DNA from: Fimbriimonadaceae bacterium
GTDB lineage: Bacteria > Armatimonadota > Fimbriimonadia > Fimbriimonadales > Fimbriimonadaceae
Length of the DNA: 17,193 nucleotides
Reading direction: 5' to 3'
NCBI GenBank assembly: GCA_947447315.1
Contig: CANFJD010000026.1
Span: 1-17,193 of the forward strand
Shown here: piece after piece, positions 1-6,641 of the stretch
Layout: each line of letters begins with the position of its first letter
How positions within the stretch are numbered: the first letter of the stretch is position 1
Notes under the pieces: generated by a model
Told to the model about the DNA's origin: nothing
The model's database searches: none
What the model saw: the letters and a program-made list of their open reading frames with translations, nothing else
Made by a program: the position numbers and the translations under genes

Positions 1-871
1 ATGCATCTTCCGAAAATTGCCTTCCCGTAATGTTGAGTGTGTTTTCGCTGACTCGCTTGTTGGGCAGCGGTACATCCTTGGAGTACCGGTTCATGGCGTC
101 TTCAAACTTCAATCCACCCGAAATCTCCGACTTAATCCTTTCCGCTTCCGTGATAGCACTCTTGCCTGCCTCGTCCTTCAGCAAGACCCGCTTAACGACG
201 AGGTTATCGTAGGTGCTTCGCAACTCGCTATCGCTCGGCGTCAATTTTGCGGCTAGGGCTTGAAGCAAAAGAGGCTGCGCAAAGCTCTGCTGTACCAAGT
301 CTTTCTTGGCTGGATCGGCAAGGGCATCCGAGATCTGCTTCCAAGATTCATCCTTAATCTGCTTGAGAGACTTCTTGGTCTCTTTCTGGACCTCGGCTTC
401 AAACTCCGCATCGGTCGCTCCTGGCTTGAGACGCTTGCTCATCTCCAGTTGCTGACGGAACTGGTCAACCTTGTCCTGAAAATCCTTCTCGAACGCGGCT
501 TGGATCGCTTCCGGAGTGAATTGCACGCCGTTCTTTTCCGCAACAGTCCTCATCGCCGCCGCGTTTAGAGCTCCCGTGATCGCATAGCTGGTGAACGTGG
601 CATCCTGCTCGGGAGGCAGGGACATTCCCTGCATTTGTGCGCGTTGACCGTCAATGGCTCGTTGAATTTCCTCTTCCAGTACTGGCTTTCCGGCCACGGT
701 CGCCACGACCACAGCTTCACCAGACTGTTGACGCTGACCGGCCTCATTAAGCCGGGATGCCTGGCTGCATTGGTAGGTGGAACTTACCAAGAATACAAGT
801 GCCATGGTGATGCCAAGAGCACCGGCACACCCTTTACTGGTTACGAATGACTGAAATTTCGCGATGGACAA
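1..871 (-). CDS. Exported SurA/PrsA-like parvulin-type foldase, 3' end beyond the window
   Basis: This partial gene reads right to left and is still open at base 1, so 290 N-terminal residues are visible. Residues 1-35 look like a signal sequence or signal anchor: Lys5 and Lys13, then a hydrophobic run at about 16-31 (ALGITMALVFLV). Cys35 lacks a good lipobox. Residues 45-220 are charged and helical (EEEIQRAID, then many K/E/Q), resembling the SurA_N chaperone region. From residue 227 (KRVLLKDEAG, then FEDAMNRYSKD) it matches the beginning of a PpiC/parvulin domain, whose active-site strands would lie outside the window. The family helps exported proteins fold in the periplasm or at the outer face of the membrane. 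I chose the TTG start at 871: an in-frame TAG lies just upstream and an AGAGG lies 9 bases before it. The later ATG at 805 would remove the positively charged n-region. It is divergent from lexA. The fold class is fairly sure, the exact subfamily is not. Confidence 0.75.
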   Translation of the reverse strand, partial: MSIAKFQSFVTSKGCAGALGITMALVFLVSSTYQCSQASRLNEAGQRQQSGEAVVVATVAGKPVLEEEIQRAIDGQRAQMQGMSLPPEQDATFTSYAITGALNAAAMRTVAEKNGVQFTPEAIQAAFEKDFQDKVDQFRQQLEMSKRLKPGATDAEFEAEVQKETKKSLKQIKDESWKQISDALADPAKKDLVQQSFAQPLLLQALAAKLTPSDSELRSTYDNLVVKRVLLKDEAGKSAITEAERIKSEISGGLKFEDAMNRYSKDVPLPNKRVSENTLNITGRQFSEDA

Positions 872-1012
872 ACTTGACTACCTCTGGTTGCGGTCGAAAC
901 CACTGGAGTTAACGAACTTGACCGTTTCGGCGTTCCGATTAACTCTACAAGTATTGCATGGAAGCCCGGGGAACACAAATTTTCGAATCGTTTACACATT
1001 GCGAACCATACG

Positions 1013-1041
1013 TAGACAGGTAGACGAAGTTCGTGTATAGT
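1013..1041 (+). promoter_or_regulatory. lexA promoter, sigma-70 type
   Basis: A -35 box TAGACA (1013-1018, 5 of 6 to TTGACA) and a -10 box TATAGT (1036-1041) are separated by exactly 17 bases. The predicted transcription start is near 1048, leaving only about 11 bases of leader before the lexA ATG. No clear Shine-Dalgarno sequence is present in that leader. The rest of the 187-base gap between the divergent foldase gene and lexA shows no other strong signal. On the minus strand a weak TTGTGT/AATACT pair could serve the foldase gene. Confidence 0.6.
1021..1037. promoter_or_regulatory. Palindromic operator candidate, probably LexA autoregulatory site
   Basis: The 17 bases TAGACGAAGTTCGTGTA form a palindrome around a central G with a single mismatched pair. 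The core ACGAAGTTCGT (1024-1034) is perfect. It fills the spacer between the lexA -35 and -10 boxes, where a repressor would block RNA polymerase. LexA usually represses its own gene, so LexA is the likeliest ligand. A wider inverted repeat, GGTAGAC (1019-1025) and GTCTACC (1044-1050), brackets it, and GTAGAC also occurs directly at 1012-1017. The core has CGAA and TTCG halves but lacks the four-base spacer of the Gram-positive SOS box. Confidence 0.5.
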
Positions 1042-1058
1042 ATGTCTACCAAACGGTC

Positions 1059-1688
1059 ATGGCAAAAAATCTCACCGACAAGCAACAGCAGATTCTGCAG
1101 TTCATTTTGGACTACATTCGCAGCGAAGGCTTTCCGCCTTCCATTCGCGAAATCGGTACGGGTTTTGAGATCGGTTCACTCCGTGGAGTAACCGTTCACT
1201 TGGACGCATTGGAACGGAAAGGCTACATAAGCCGTGCCAATACACCTCGATCTATCAAGGTGGTTCATCCCTCGTTGCAAGCTAGCAACCGGGTGGCCAT
1301 GCTGCCGGTGCTTGGAACAATCGCGGCTGGTCAGCCCATTTTTATGGACGAACAGGTAGAGGACATGCTTCCGGTACCCAGCGAAATGGTGCGAAACGTG
1401 AAGGACGCCTTCCTTCTGCGCGTTCGTGGCGATTCGATGATTGGCGACGGCATTATGCCCCATGACTTGGTGGTCATCAAACCTCAGAAGACTGCCAACC
1501 AAAATGATATTGTCGCCGTCTTCGTGGAGGATAGCGCTACGGTGAAAAGGATCAGTTATGAGAAGAATGGCATCCGCCTGATATCGTCCAACGCCAATTA
1601 CGATCCGATTCCCATCGAAACCGAGCAGGCCGCCATCATTGGGAAGGTCATCGGCCTCATTCGAGACTACCAAAATATGTTGCGATGA
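1059..1688 (+). CDS. lexA: LexA repressor (SOS regulator, self-cleaving S24 protease)
   Basis: LexA represses DNA-damage genes and cleaves itself when RecA filaments form. The 209-residue length is typical. Residues 1-65 are the winged helix-turn-helix (TDKQQQILQFI, PPSIREIG, then HLDALERKGYI). The scissile bond is Ala90-Gly91 (GTIAAGQP). The catalytic Ser126 lies in RGDSMIGDGI and the Lys general base is Lys163 in DSATVKRIS. All residues needed for RecA-stimulated cleavage are therefore present. The recognition helix (about 39-50, GSLRGVTVHLDA) differs from that of enteric LexA, consistent with a lineage-specific operator. The gene has its own promoter with a palindrome inside it, and ends just before a strong hairpin. 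Start choice: ATG 1059 gives the standard N-terminus, despite the lack of a clear ribosome-binding site. Confidence 0.96.
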   Translation: MAKNLTDKQQQILQFILDYIRSEGFPPSIREIGTGFEIGSLRGVTVHLDALERKGYISRANTPRSIKVVHPSLQASNRVAMLPVLGTIAAGQPIFMDEQVEDMLPVPSEMVRNVKDAFLLRVRGDSMIGDGIMPHDLVVIKPQKTANQNDIVAVFVEDSATVKRISYEKNGIRLISSNANYDPIPIETEQAAIIGKVIGLIRDYQNMLR

Positions 1689-1697
1689 TTTGCGATG

Positions 1698-1727
1698 TAA
1701 CCTCGGTACAGAGTTTTACCGAGGTTA
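1698..1727 (+). terminator. Strong hairpin after lexA, probable terminator without a good U-tract
   Basis: TAACCTCGGTA (1698-1708) pairs perfectly with TACCGAGGTTA (1717-1727) across an 8-base loop, an 11-bp stem. It begins 9 bases after the lexA stop. It is followed by TTGTACAAAT rather than a run of T, so intrinsic termination may be weak. It may instead protect the lexA 3' end or act partly as an attenuator before the next gene. Confidence 0.5.
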
Positions 1728-1813
1728 TTGTACAAATCAGCATTCCGAAGCCTCTGCGTTGGTACCATCCCCGGTAGAACAAGATTCGGTACATTCCGAC
1801 CGAAATTCAAGAG

Positions 1814-2404
1814 ATGAAGAAACCCGCCGCAAAACCTAATTCAGGCACCCTCACTGATTTTGATCCCATGGCCTACATCGAAAAGGCATTTTTGGATCGT
1901 ACAGATGCCGACAATGGGTTGGGCGGCATTCCATCAATCTCCGATTACATTGGTACGGGAGGCAAGCTCGATTCAAACGTCGAAACCGCCAGCTCTCGAG
2001 GAAAATTTCGGAAAACCACCATGCGGTCTCCTCGACCTCGCCGGAGTTCTCCACCCGTGCGAGACGCATCCGCCACAACCATTGACCCGGCCCTCCAAGA
2101 AGTATGGGAGGCGCTCCCAAAAAATGTTGAGTTCCTTTGCCAGTACTTCGATGACGCCGTAACTGCTGGCTACTACCGTGGCGAGTTCAAAGAGACACGT
2201 CAGGAACTCATACGACGTCTGCTGGATCCGGAGTTGAGCCTGGAAGAAGTCAGTCGCCTCTTGGGTGTCGTCCCTGCCACTGTGCGCCGGTACACGAATC
2301 GCGGCTGGCTGGCATGCCACCGCACTGCGGGCGGTCAAAGAAGATTTCGGTTGAGTGACGTCGTGCGATTCGTCGGCACCCACGGTCGTTTCCCGGCAGA
2401 GTAG
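1814..2404 (+). CDS. MerR/excisionase-type helix-turn-helix protein with long N-terminal extension
   Basis: A 196-residue protein whose last ~60 residues form a MerR-like/HTH_17 DNA-binding domain. The helix-turn-helix is LSLEEVSRLLGVVPATVRRY (about 141-160). It is followed by the wing pattern GWLACHRTAGGQRRFRLSDV, in which an aromatic/Arg segment precedes a Ser-Asp helix cap. Residues 100-138 are helical and charged. Residues 20-95 are poor in hydrophobics and rich in Ser, Pro, Arg and Thr, so probably disordered. No effector domain or enzyme motif is seen, so it is best described as a DNA-binding regulator of unknown target. It ends 19 bases before the glycosyltransferase gene and may be co-transcribed with it. 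ATG 1814 has only CAAGAG directly before it; ATG 1868 in the same frame is an alternative start. Confidence 0.8.
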   Translation: MKKPAAKPNSGTLTDFDPMAYIEKAFLDRTDADNGLGGIPSISDYIGTGGKLDSNVETASSRGKFRKTTMRSPRPRRSSPPVRDASATTIDPALQEVWEALPKNVEFLCQYFDDAVTAGYYRGEFKETRQELIRRLLDPELSLEEVSRLLGVVPATVRRYTNRGWLACHRTAGGQRRFRLSDVVRFVGTHGRFPAE

Positions 2405-2423
2405 TCACCCAACTGGATCGCCC

Positions 2424-3680
2424 ATGGAACGCGCATTGCGAATTGCCTTGTTTTCGGACAGTACCCACCCGATCATCAACGGCGTTAGCATTAGCGTAGA
2501 CGCCCTGGTCAACGAATTGAGGCACCAAGGACACAGCGTCCACATCTACGCAAATCGGTTTCCTGGTCATCAAGACACCGACCCGAATACATTCCGATTT
2601 AGAGCCGTCGAATTCCCCTTCTGGCAGGGTTACCCTCTCCTCATCCCACCGGTCTATCACATGCTGCGGCAGTTTAGACGGCATCAATACGATGTTATCC
2701 ACACCCATACACCCTTTTTGCTTGGAATGGTTGGGTTGCGTTGGGCAGAGTCTCACGAAATCCCAATCGTTTCCACTTACCACACGCTATACGATCGCTA
2801 CGCCCACTACGTAAAATGCCTGCCGCGGAGATATGTCCGGTATCGGATCGCGAAGCACACCCACTTTTACTACAACCGTGTCAACCAGGTCATCACTCCG
2901 ACCGACGCCTCGCAAAAGTGGCTTATCCGGCATGCAGTGGAATCTCCGATTCACGTCATTCCCACCGGAAGTCCCCGTCCGAAGTTGACAAATCGGTCGG
3001 AAATGAGAGCCCGACTCGGGATGAAGCCCGACCAAAAAATCTTGCTTTACGTCGGCCGATTAGCGCACGAAAAGAACCTCGACATGCTCCTTGAAGGCAT
3101 CAGCATGGCGATGGCGGCAGATCCTCAATTGCGTCTGTGGCTGGTCGGTGACGGACCGTATCGTGCCGATTGCGTGATTGCCGCCCGCAAGCTCGGCATT
3201 GGTGATCGGGTCAAATTCGTCGGGTTCGTTCCTCGAGAAGACGTTGACAGTTACTATTCGGCGGCCGATCTTTTTGTTTTCGCCAGTGAGACCGAAACGC
3301 AAGGGCTAGTAGTTCAAGAAGCGATGCTTCACGGATTGCCGGCCGTAGTAGTGGCTGGCGGTGGCGCGGGCGAGTCCATCGTCAGCGGCGAAAACGGATT
3401 CGTCACCCGCAATGAGTCCCGAGATTTCTCCGAAAAGATCATAAAAATCCTTCAAGATGATGTGGAGTACGCACGGGTAAGTGAAGGAGCAAAACGTACC
3501 GCCCGATCCGGCACGATCGACCAGATGACGCAACAGGTTCTCGCTGTCTATCGCACCGCAATTGAAAACTACAACCCAGCTCCTACCGAAGTCAGCTTTC
3601 CGCCGTCCCGTTCCGGCGAGTGGACCGATGATATCGAAGAACACCTTTCCGAAACTGACACCAGCCAAAGGGTCCTATGA
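2424..3680 (+). CDS. GT4-family glycosyltransferase (glycolipid type)
   Basis: A 418-residue GT-B fold retaining glycosyltransferase. The N-terminal acceptor domain opens with RIALFSDSTHPIINGVSISV, the pattern seen in diacylglycerol glucosyltransferases and phosphatidylinositol mannosyltransferases, and has HTHTPFLLG at about 96-104. The C-terminal nucleotide-sugar domain begins with ILLYVGRLAHEKN. It carries the GT4 E-x7-E signature, Glu291 and Glu299, within ETETQGLVVQEAM. The last ~40 residues are acidic and probably disordered. It most likely adds a hexose to a lipid or lipid-linked glycan at the cytoplasmic face of the membrane; the exact sugar and acceptor cannot be read from sequence. 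The start at ATG 2424 puts the first strand at residue 5. A start further upstream (2355) would overlap the HTH gene and add a non-conserved extension. The stop overlaps the next start (ATGA), so the two genes are translationally coupled. Confidence 0.9.
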   Translation: MERALRIALFSDSTHPIINGVSISVDALVNELRHQGHSVHIYANRFPGHQDTDPNTFRFRAVEFPFWQGYPLLIPPVYHMLRQFRRHQYDVIHTHTPFLLGMVGLRWAESHEIPIVSTYHTLYDRYAHYVKCLPRRYVRYRIAKHTHFYYNRVNQVITPTDASQKWLIRHAVESPIHVIPTGSPRPKLTNRSEMRARLGMKPDQKILLYVGRLAHEKNLDMLLEGISMAMAADPQLRLWLVGDGPYRADCVIAARKLGIGDRVKFVGFVPREDVDSYYSAADLFVFASETETQGLVVQEAMLHGLPAVVVAGGGAGESIVSGENGFVTRNESRDFSEKIIKILQDDVEYARVSEGAKRTARSGTIDQMTQQVLAVYRTAIENYNPAPTEVSFPPSRSGEWTDDIEEHLSETDTSQRVL

Positions 3681-4738
3681 ATGAGTCAATCCAAGTAAAG
3701 AATCCTCCGCGCCCGCTTTACCAGTTTGGCGTCTGCCTGATCCTTCTCATCATCCTTCGCATCGGCCTCGAGCGGGCGGCATTACCTCTATCGGTATTGC
3801 CCGCGGCAAATATCTTGGTCAGTGCTGCGTTCATCGCGATCCCCGTTTTGGCCCTCTACCGTGCGGCCGCCTTTCACTGGACCTGGGTACTAGCGGGGGC
3901 CTTCATCGCGGTCGGAGTTGCCCTTCAGTTTGGCACCCTGGCCATGCTTCCCAAGTTGCCCATCGGTTCGCCGATCGGCCTCTTCATCGCCATCTCACAG
4001 ACAGGCTTGCTCATTTGGTGCCTAGGACTCGCCGCCGCATTAAGCCTGGCCATCCGGGACCGAAACATGCTGGTTCCGATGGCCATTTTTTTGGCTCTAT
4101 TTGATATCTGGCTCGTATTTGTCCCTGAGGGTCCGGTTGGTCAGGTTGCGCGCGGCAATCAAACCCAGCTGGCGCAAATCGCATTCACGGTTCCCAAACC
4201 GGTCGCTGCTCCAACCACGGGAGCTCCTACCGCACTTGCCTACATTGGCCCTGCCGATTTCTTGTTCATGGCGATGTTCTTCTGCGCCATTTGCCGGTTT
4301 AAGCTTAGATACGCCGAAACCGCCCGCTGGATGGTGCCTGTCCTTGCCGGGTATCTAGCGATAGCCTTGCTCACCCCCAATGTATCAATCGGTCCGATCC
4401 GCCTCGGTGCCCTCCCCGCCCTCGTCCCTATCGCCGCCGTCGTAATGGCGATGAACTTTCGCGAATTCAAACTATCTCGCGACGAAAAGCAAACAACTTT
4501 CGCGCTCGCCATCATTGGGATAGCTGTCGTTACATGGCGATTCATGGTCGCCAGCCAGCCGAAACCGCCCGCCCCCGTCGAAGAAACTATGATCGAGCAA
4601 GAAGCGCCCGCTGGGCCTTTGCCGATGGTGGGCGGCCCAACGTCGAAAATACCTCTAGGGACGCCTGCGCAAGGAGCTCGGAATTCACAGACGTACCGAC
4701 CCCCTCAGCCTCAAAAAGGCAAACCAGGTCCTCCGTAG
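3677..4738 (+). CDS. Presenilin/SPP-like polytopic membrane protein, putative GxGD-type intramembrane aspartyl protease
   Basis: A 353-residue protein with about nine hydrophobic segments (near 15-32, 43-61, 68-88, 100-125, 131-148, 187-206, 217-234, 243-260, 272-290) and a Pro-rich, hydrophilic tail (293-353). Three motifs match the presenilin/signal peptide peptidase superfamily (MEROPS A22) in order and spacing. First, LFDIWLVFVPEGP with Asp143 parallels the presenilin TM6 stretch VYDLVAVLCPKGP. Second, IGPADFLFMAMF with Asp194 parallels GLGDFIFYSVLV of TM7. Third, ALPALVP (Pro247-Leu249) parallels the PAL motif. Asp143 and Asp194 would be the catalytic pair that cleaves substrates inside the membrane. 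Deviations are Phe for Tyr in YD and Ala for the second Gly of GxGD, plus an extra hydrophobic segment after PAL. It starts within the stop of the glycosyltransferase gene (ATGA). Family assignment is by my own motif reading; catalytic activity is inference. Confidence 0.72.
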   Translation: MNESIQVKNPPRPLYQFGVCLILLIILRIGLERAALPLSVLPAANILVSAAFIAIPVLALYRAAAFHWTWVLAGAFIAVGVALQFGTLAMLPKLPIGSPIGLFIAISQTGLLIWCLGLAAALSLAIRDRNMLVPMAIFLALFDIWLVFVPEGPVGQVARGNQTQLAQIAFTVPKPVAAPTTGAPTALAYIGPADFLFMAMFFCAICRFKLRYAETARWMVPVLAGYLAIALLTPNVSIGPIRLGALPALVPIAAVVMAMNFREFKLSRDEKQTTFALAIIGIAVVTWRFMVASQPKPPAPVEETMIEQEAPAGPLPMVGGPTSKIPLGTPAQGARNSQTYRPPQPQKGKPGPP

Positions 4739-5456
4739 CCAAATTCCCGGTCGCTCCCGGTGCGTACGGACAGCCACCCAAGCCGCCGGCACTCGCATCA
4801 AATCCCACCCCGACTCCCGAATCCAGTGCCGCCATCACATTAGCAACCGCTCGCCCAAAAGTATCGTGAAAGTGCCAAAACAGATTTGGAACATCTCGTA
4901 ACTGAGCCGCCAAAGTTCGAGTTTGCCGTGGCGTCGCGGTTCCGATCGTATCCCCAATGCTCACCTCGTCGCATCCCATTTCCGTCAAAGCATCGACAAC
5001 CCCTCGCACCGCCGCCGGGGAAATATCCCCCGAAAACGGACATCGAAATGCCGTACTCACATAGCCACGAACTCGCAGCCCCGTCGGGCGCTGCGCAAGG
5101 ATCGCCCGAAAGTCATCCAAGCTTTCTGCCACCGTCCGATTGATATTCCTCAGCGTAAAAGCATCGCTCACCGCAGTAAAAAGAGCGATCTTGCCCACTC
5201 CTGCCGCGATTGCCGAATCGTATCCCCGCTGATTCGGCACCAAGGCGGAATACTCTGGTCCCCCCGGAAGCTGAGACCAGAGACCCGCCGCATCCGCCAT
5301 CTGCGGCACCCACTTGGGCGAAACGAAGCTCGTTGCCTCGATTTCCGTTAAACCAGCCGCCGCCAGAGCCGATATGAATCTCAGCTTCTGCTCCAGTGGG
5401 ATGGGAATCGCCTCATTCTGCAGGCCGTCTCGCGGACCTACCTCGACAATCCTCAG
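4587..5456 (-). CDS. Hydroxymethylglutaryl-CoA lyase
   Basis: A TIM-barrel lyase that splits 3-hydroxy-3-methylglutaryl-CoA into acetyl-CoA and acetoacetate, the last step of leucine breakdown. With the start at 5456 it is 289 residues, close to family length. The N-terminus RIVEVGPRDGLQNE carries the family Arg-Asp pair (Arg9, Asp10). The metal-binding HFHDT gives His195 and His197. The catalytic loop GGCPYAPGATGN gives Cys229. No ATG, GTG or TTG lies in frame between the upstream TAA and the conserved RIVEVGP. The only sensible start is CTG 5456, preceded by AAAGGGG at 7 bases and overlapping the TGA of the biotin carrier gene as CTGA. It is the last gene of the minus operon. Its 3' end overlaps the convergent presenilin-like gene by 152 bp. 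Related Claisen-type lyases cannot be wholly excluded, but all lyase motifs fit. Confidence 0.92.
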   Translation of the reverse strand: MRIVEVGPRDGLQNEAIPIPLEQKLRFISALAAAGLTEIEATSFVSPKWVPQMADAAGLWSQLPGGPEYSALVPNQRGYDSAIAAGVGKIALFTAVSDAFTLRNINRTVAESLDDFRAILAQRPTGLRVRGYVSTAFRCPFSGDISPAAVRGVVDALTEMGCDEVSIGDTIGTATPRQTRTLAAQLRDVPNLFWHFHDTFGRAVANVMAALDSGVGVGFDASAGGLGGCPYAPGATGNLATEDLVCLFEAEGVGTSVNSELLAQASLEVFSTLGRPPSAKAQRALLARS

Positions 5457-5920
5457 TTGGCATCCCCTTTGGCCGCCGGCGCCTCGGACAGCGAGACAAC
5501 CGCCACCAAAGCGTTATCACCCACCGTGTCACCGACCACAACGCTTAAGGCCGTAACTACCCCGTCGAAAGGCGCTGAAAGTGGCTGCTGCGTTTTCATC
5601 GCCTCCAGGACAACGATGGTTGTCCCTTTGGCGACGGCATCTCCCAACTGTACAGGAACCGCAACCACCACTCCCGGAATCAAGGAACGTAATTCTCCCG
5701 AAGCCGGTCCCACCGCCGACTTACCGTCGACCGTGCGCTCCACCGGATCCAGCCGGAATGTGCGCCCATCATACGAAATCGATACCGAGCGACCTTCCCT
5801 CAGCACCACCGCCGACTTCTTTCCCGTTTCGGTACTTATGAAGAGCCGATCTGGCCCCACCGTCACTTGCTTACCGGAGGGCTGCAGTTCCACGATTTCA
5901 TCCCCCACCCGGTACTTCAT
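5453..5920 (-). CDS. Biotin carboxyl carrier protein of an acyl-CoA carboxylase
   Basis: A 155-residue protein whose C-terminal half is a biotinyl domain. It has the PGVVVAVPVQLGD entry strand, the biotinylation motif EAMKTQ with Lys109 as the attachment site, and a closing APFDGVVTALSVVVGD strand. The N-terminal 70 residues are beta-rich and resemble the linker and BT-like portion of split acyl-CoA carboxylase alpha subunits. It would carry CO2 between a biotin carboxylase and a carboxyltransferase, neither of which is encoded here. Next to HMG-CoA lyase the natural guess is methylcrotonyl-CoA carboxylase (leucine pathway), but propionyl- or acetyl-CoA carboxylase is possible. Its ATG lies 3 bases after the amidotransferase stop (TAA AAA ATG). 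Its TGA overlaps the next gene's CTG start. Confidence 0.9.
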   Translation of the reverse strand: MKYRVGDEIVELQPSGKQVTVGPDRLFISTETGKKSAVVLREGRSVSISYDGRTFRLDPVERTVDGKSAVGPASGELRSLIPGVVVAVPVQLGDAVAKGTTIVVLEAMKTQQPLSAPFDGVVTALSVVVGDTVGDNALVAVVSLSEAPAAKGDAN

Positions 5921-5923
5921 TTT

Positions 5924-6634
5924 TTAGCCTGCCTTCCTGTGGCGAAACTCAGTCGCCTGGTGGATGAACTCCCGGAACAAATTCTGAGTCGCGGCGTCGT
6001 CGGGAGTCCGTTCTGGATGCCATTGAACCGCCACCGTCCACCGGCGTGATCCAACTTCCACGGCTTCGATCGTTCCGTCTTGGTGTCGGGCGGTTGCCGT
6101 CACGCCTCGCCCCAATCGCCGTACCGCTTGATGGTGATAGCTCTTGCCGCTCACCGTAGGAACAGCCACGGCGCGTCCGAGAATCGATTCTTGCACCACG
6201 TGATAGGTCTGCAATCGTCCCGCGCTATGATCGTCGTGCCCCAATTCGTCAGGAAGGTGCTGTTGGAGACTCCCACCTTCCATCACGTTAATGAATTGGC
6301 ACCCATAGCAAATCCCGAGGACGGGAAAATCTGAGCTTATCCGCCGATACATCTCCGATTCCAGTTCCCATCGGCTCGGATTCTGTAACTGCGATGCCGG
6401 GTGGTTTTGTTCGTGAAAATGGCTCGCATCCATATCCAATCCCCCGGGAATAAGCCAACCGTCGAGTATTGGCATCACCACGTCCAAATCGGTCGTCGGT
6501 GGAATCACTATCGGCACCCCGCCGTACCGACTCACCATCTCAAAATAATTCCAATTTAGCTGAATCTTGCCGCGACTACGCGGACTGTCCTGATCGAATT
6601 CGGATTCGGTCGTGATTCCAATAATTGGCTTCAT
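5924..6634 (-). CDS. Class I glutamine amidotransferase / peptidase C26 (gamma-glutamyl-GABA hydrolase family)
   Basis: A 236-residue stand-alone glutamine amidotransferase-like hydrolase of the PuuD type. It starts IIGITTE, has the LIPGG strand, the nucleophile Cys109 in GICYGCQ, the internal SYHHQAV motif of this subfamily, and His206 and Glu208 in VQWHPERTPD. The catalytic triad is complete. PuuD-like enzymes hydrolyse gamma-glutamyl amides such as gamma-glutamyl-GABA, but the substrate is unknown here because no other polyamine-degradation gene is present. The ATG has GAGGG about 6 bases upstream and begins 7 bases after the E2 stop, so it is clearly in the operon. Its presence between an E2 and a biotin carrier protein is unusual and gives no clear pathway clue. 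Confidence 0.9.
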   Translation of the reverse strand: MKPIIGITTESEFDQDSPRSRGKIQLNWNYFEMVSRYGGVPIVIPPTTDLDVVMPILDGWLIPGGLDMDASHFHEQNHPASQLQNPSRWELESEMYRRISSDFPVLGICYGCQFINVMEGGSLQQHLPDELGHDDHSAGRLQTYHVVQESILGRAVAVPTVSGKSYHHQAVRRLGRGVTATARHQDGTIEAVEVGSRRWTVAVQWHPERTPDDAATQNLFREFIHQATEFRHRKAG

Positions 6635-6641
6635 ATTGCCC

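Noticed and set aside
872..1010. Canonical Gram-positive or enteric LexA box upstream of lexA
   Set aside because: CGAAC half-sites occur (for example 1002-1006), but no partner half-site stands at the right spacing.
1176..1673. 165-residue open frame antisense to lexA
   Set aside because: It lies wholly within the lexA coding region, has no recognisable motif or ribosome-binding site, and its composition fits a reverse-frame shadow.
2355..2423. N-terminal extension of the first glycosyltransferase
   Set aside because: It overlaps the HTH gene by 50 bases and adds a polar, non-conserved stretch; the GT4 fold begins right after ATG 2424.
5319..5330. ACGAAGCTCGT as a second LexA operator
   Set aside because: One mismatch to the core but inside HMG-CoA lyase coding sequence, encoding conserved residues (TSFV), not near a promoter.
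5457..5927. 156-residue plus-strand open frame
   Set aside because: Exact antisense of the biotin carrier protein; Ser/Thr-rich composition and no family features.
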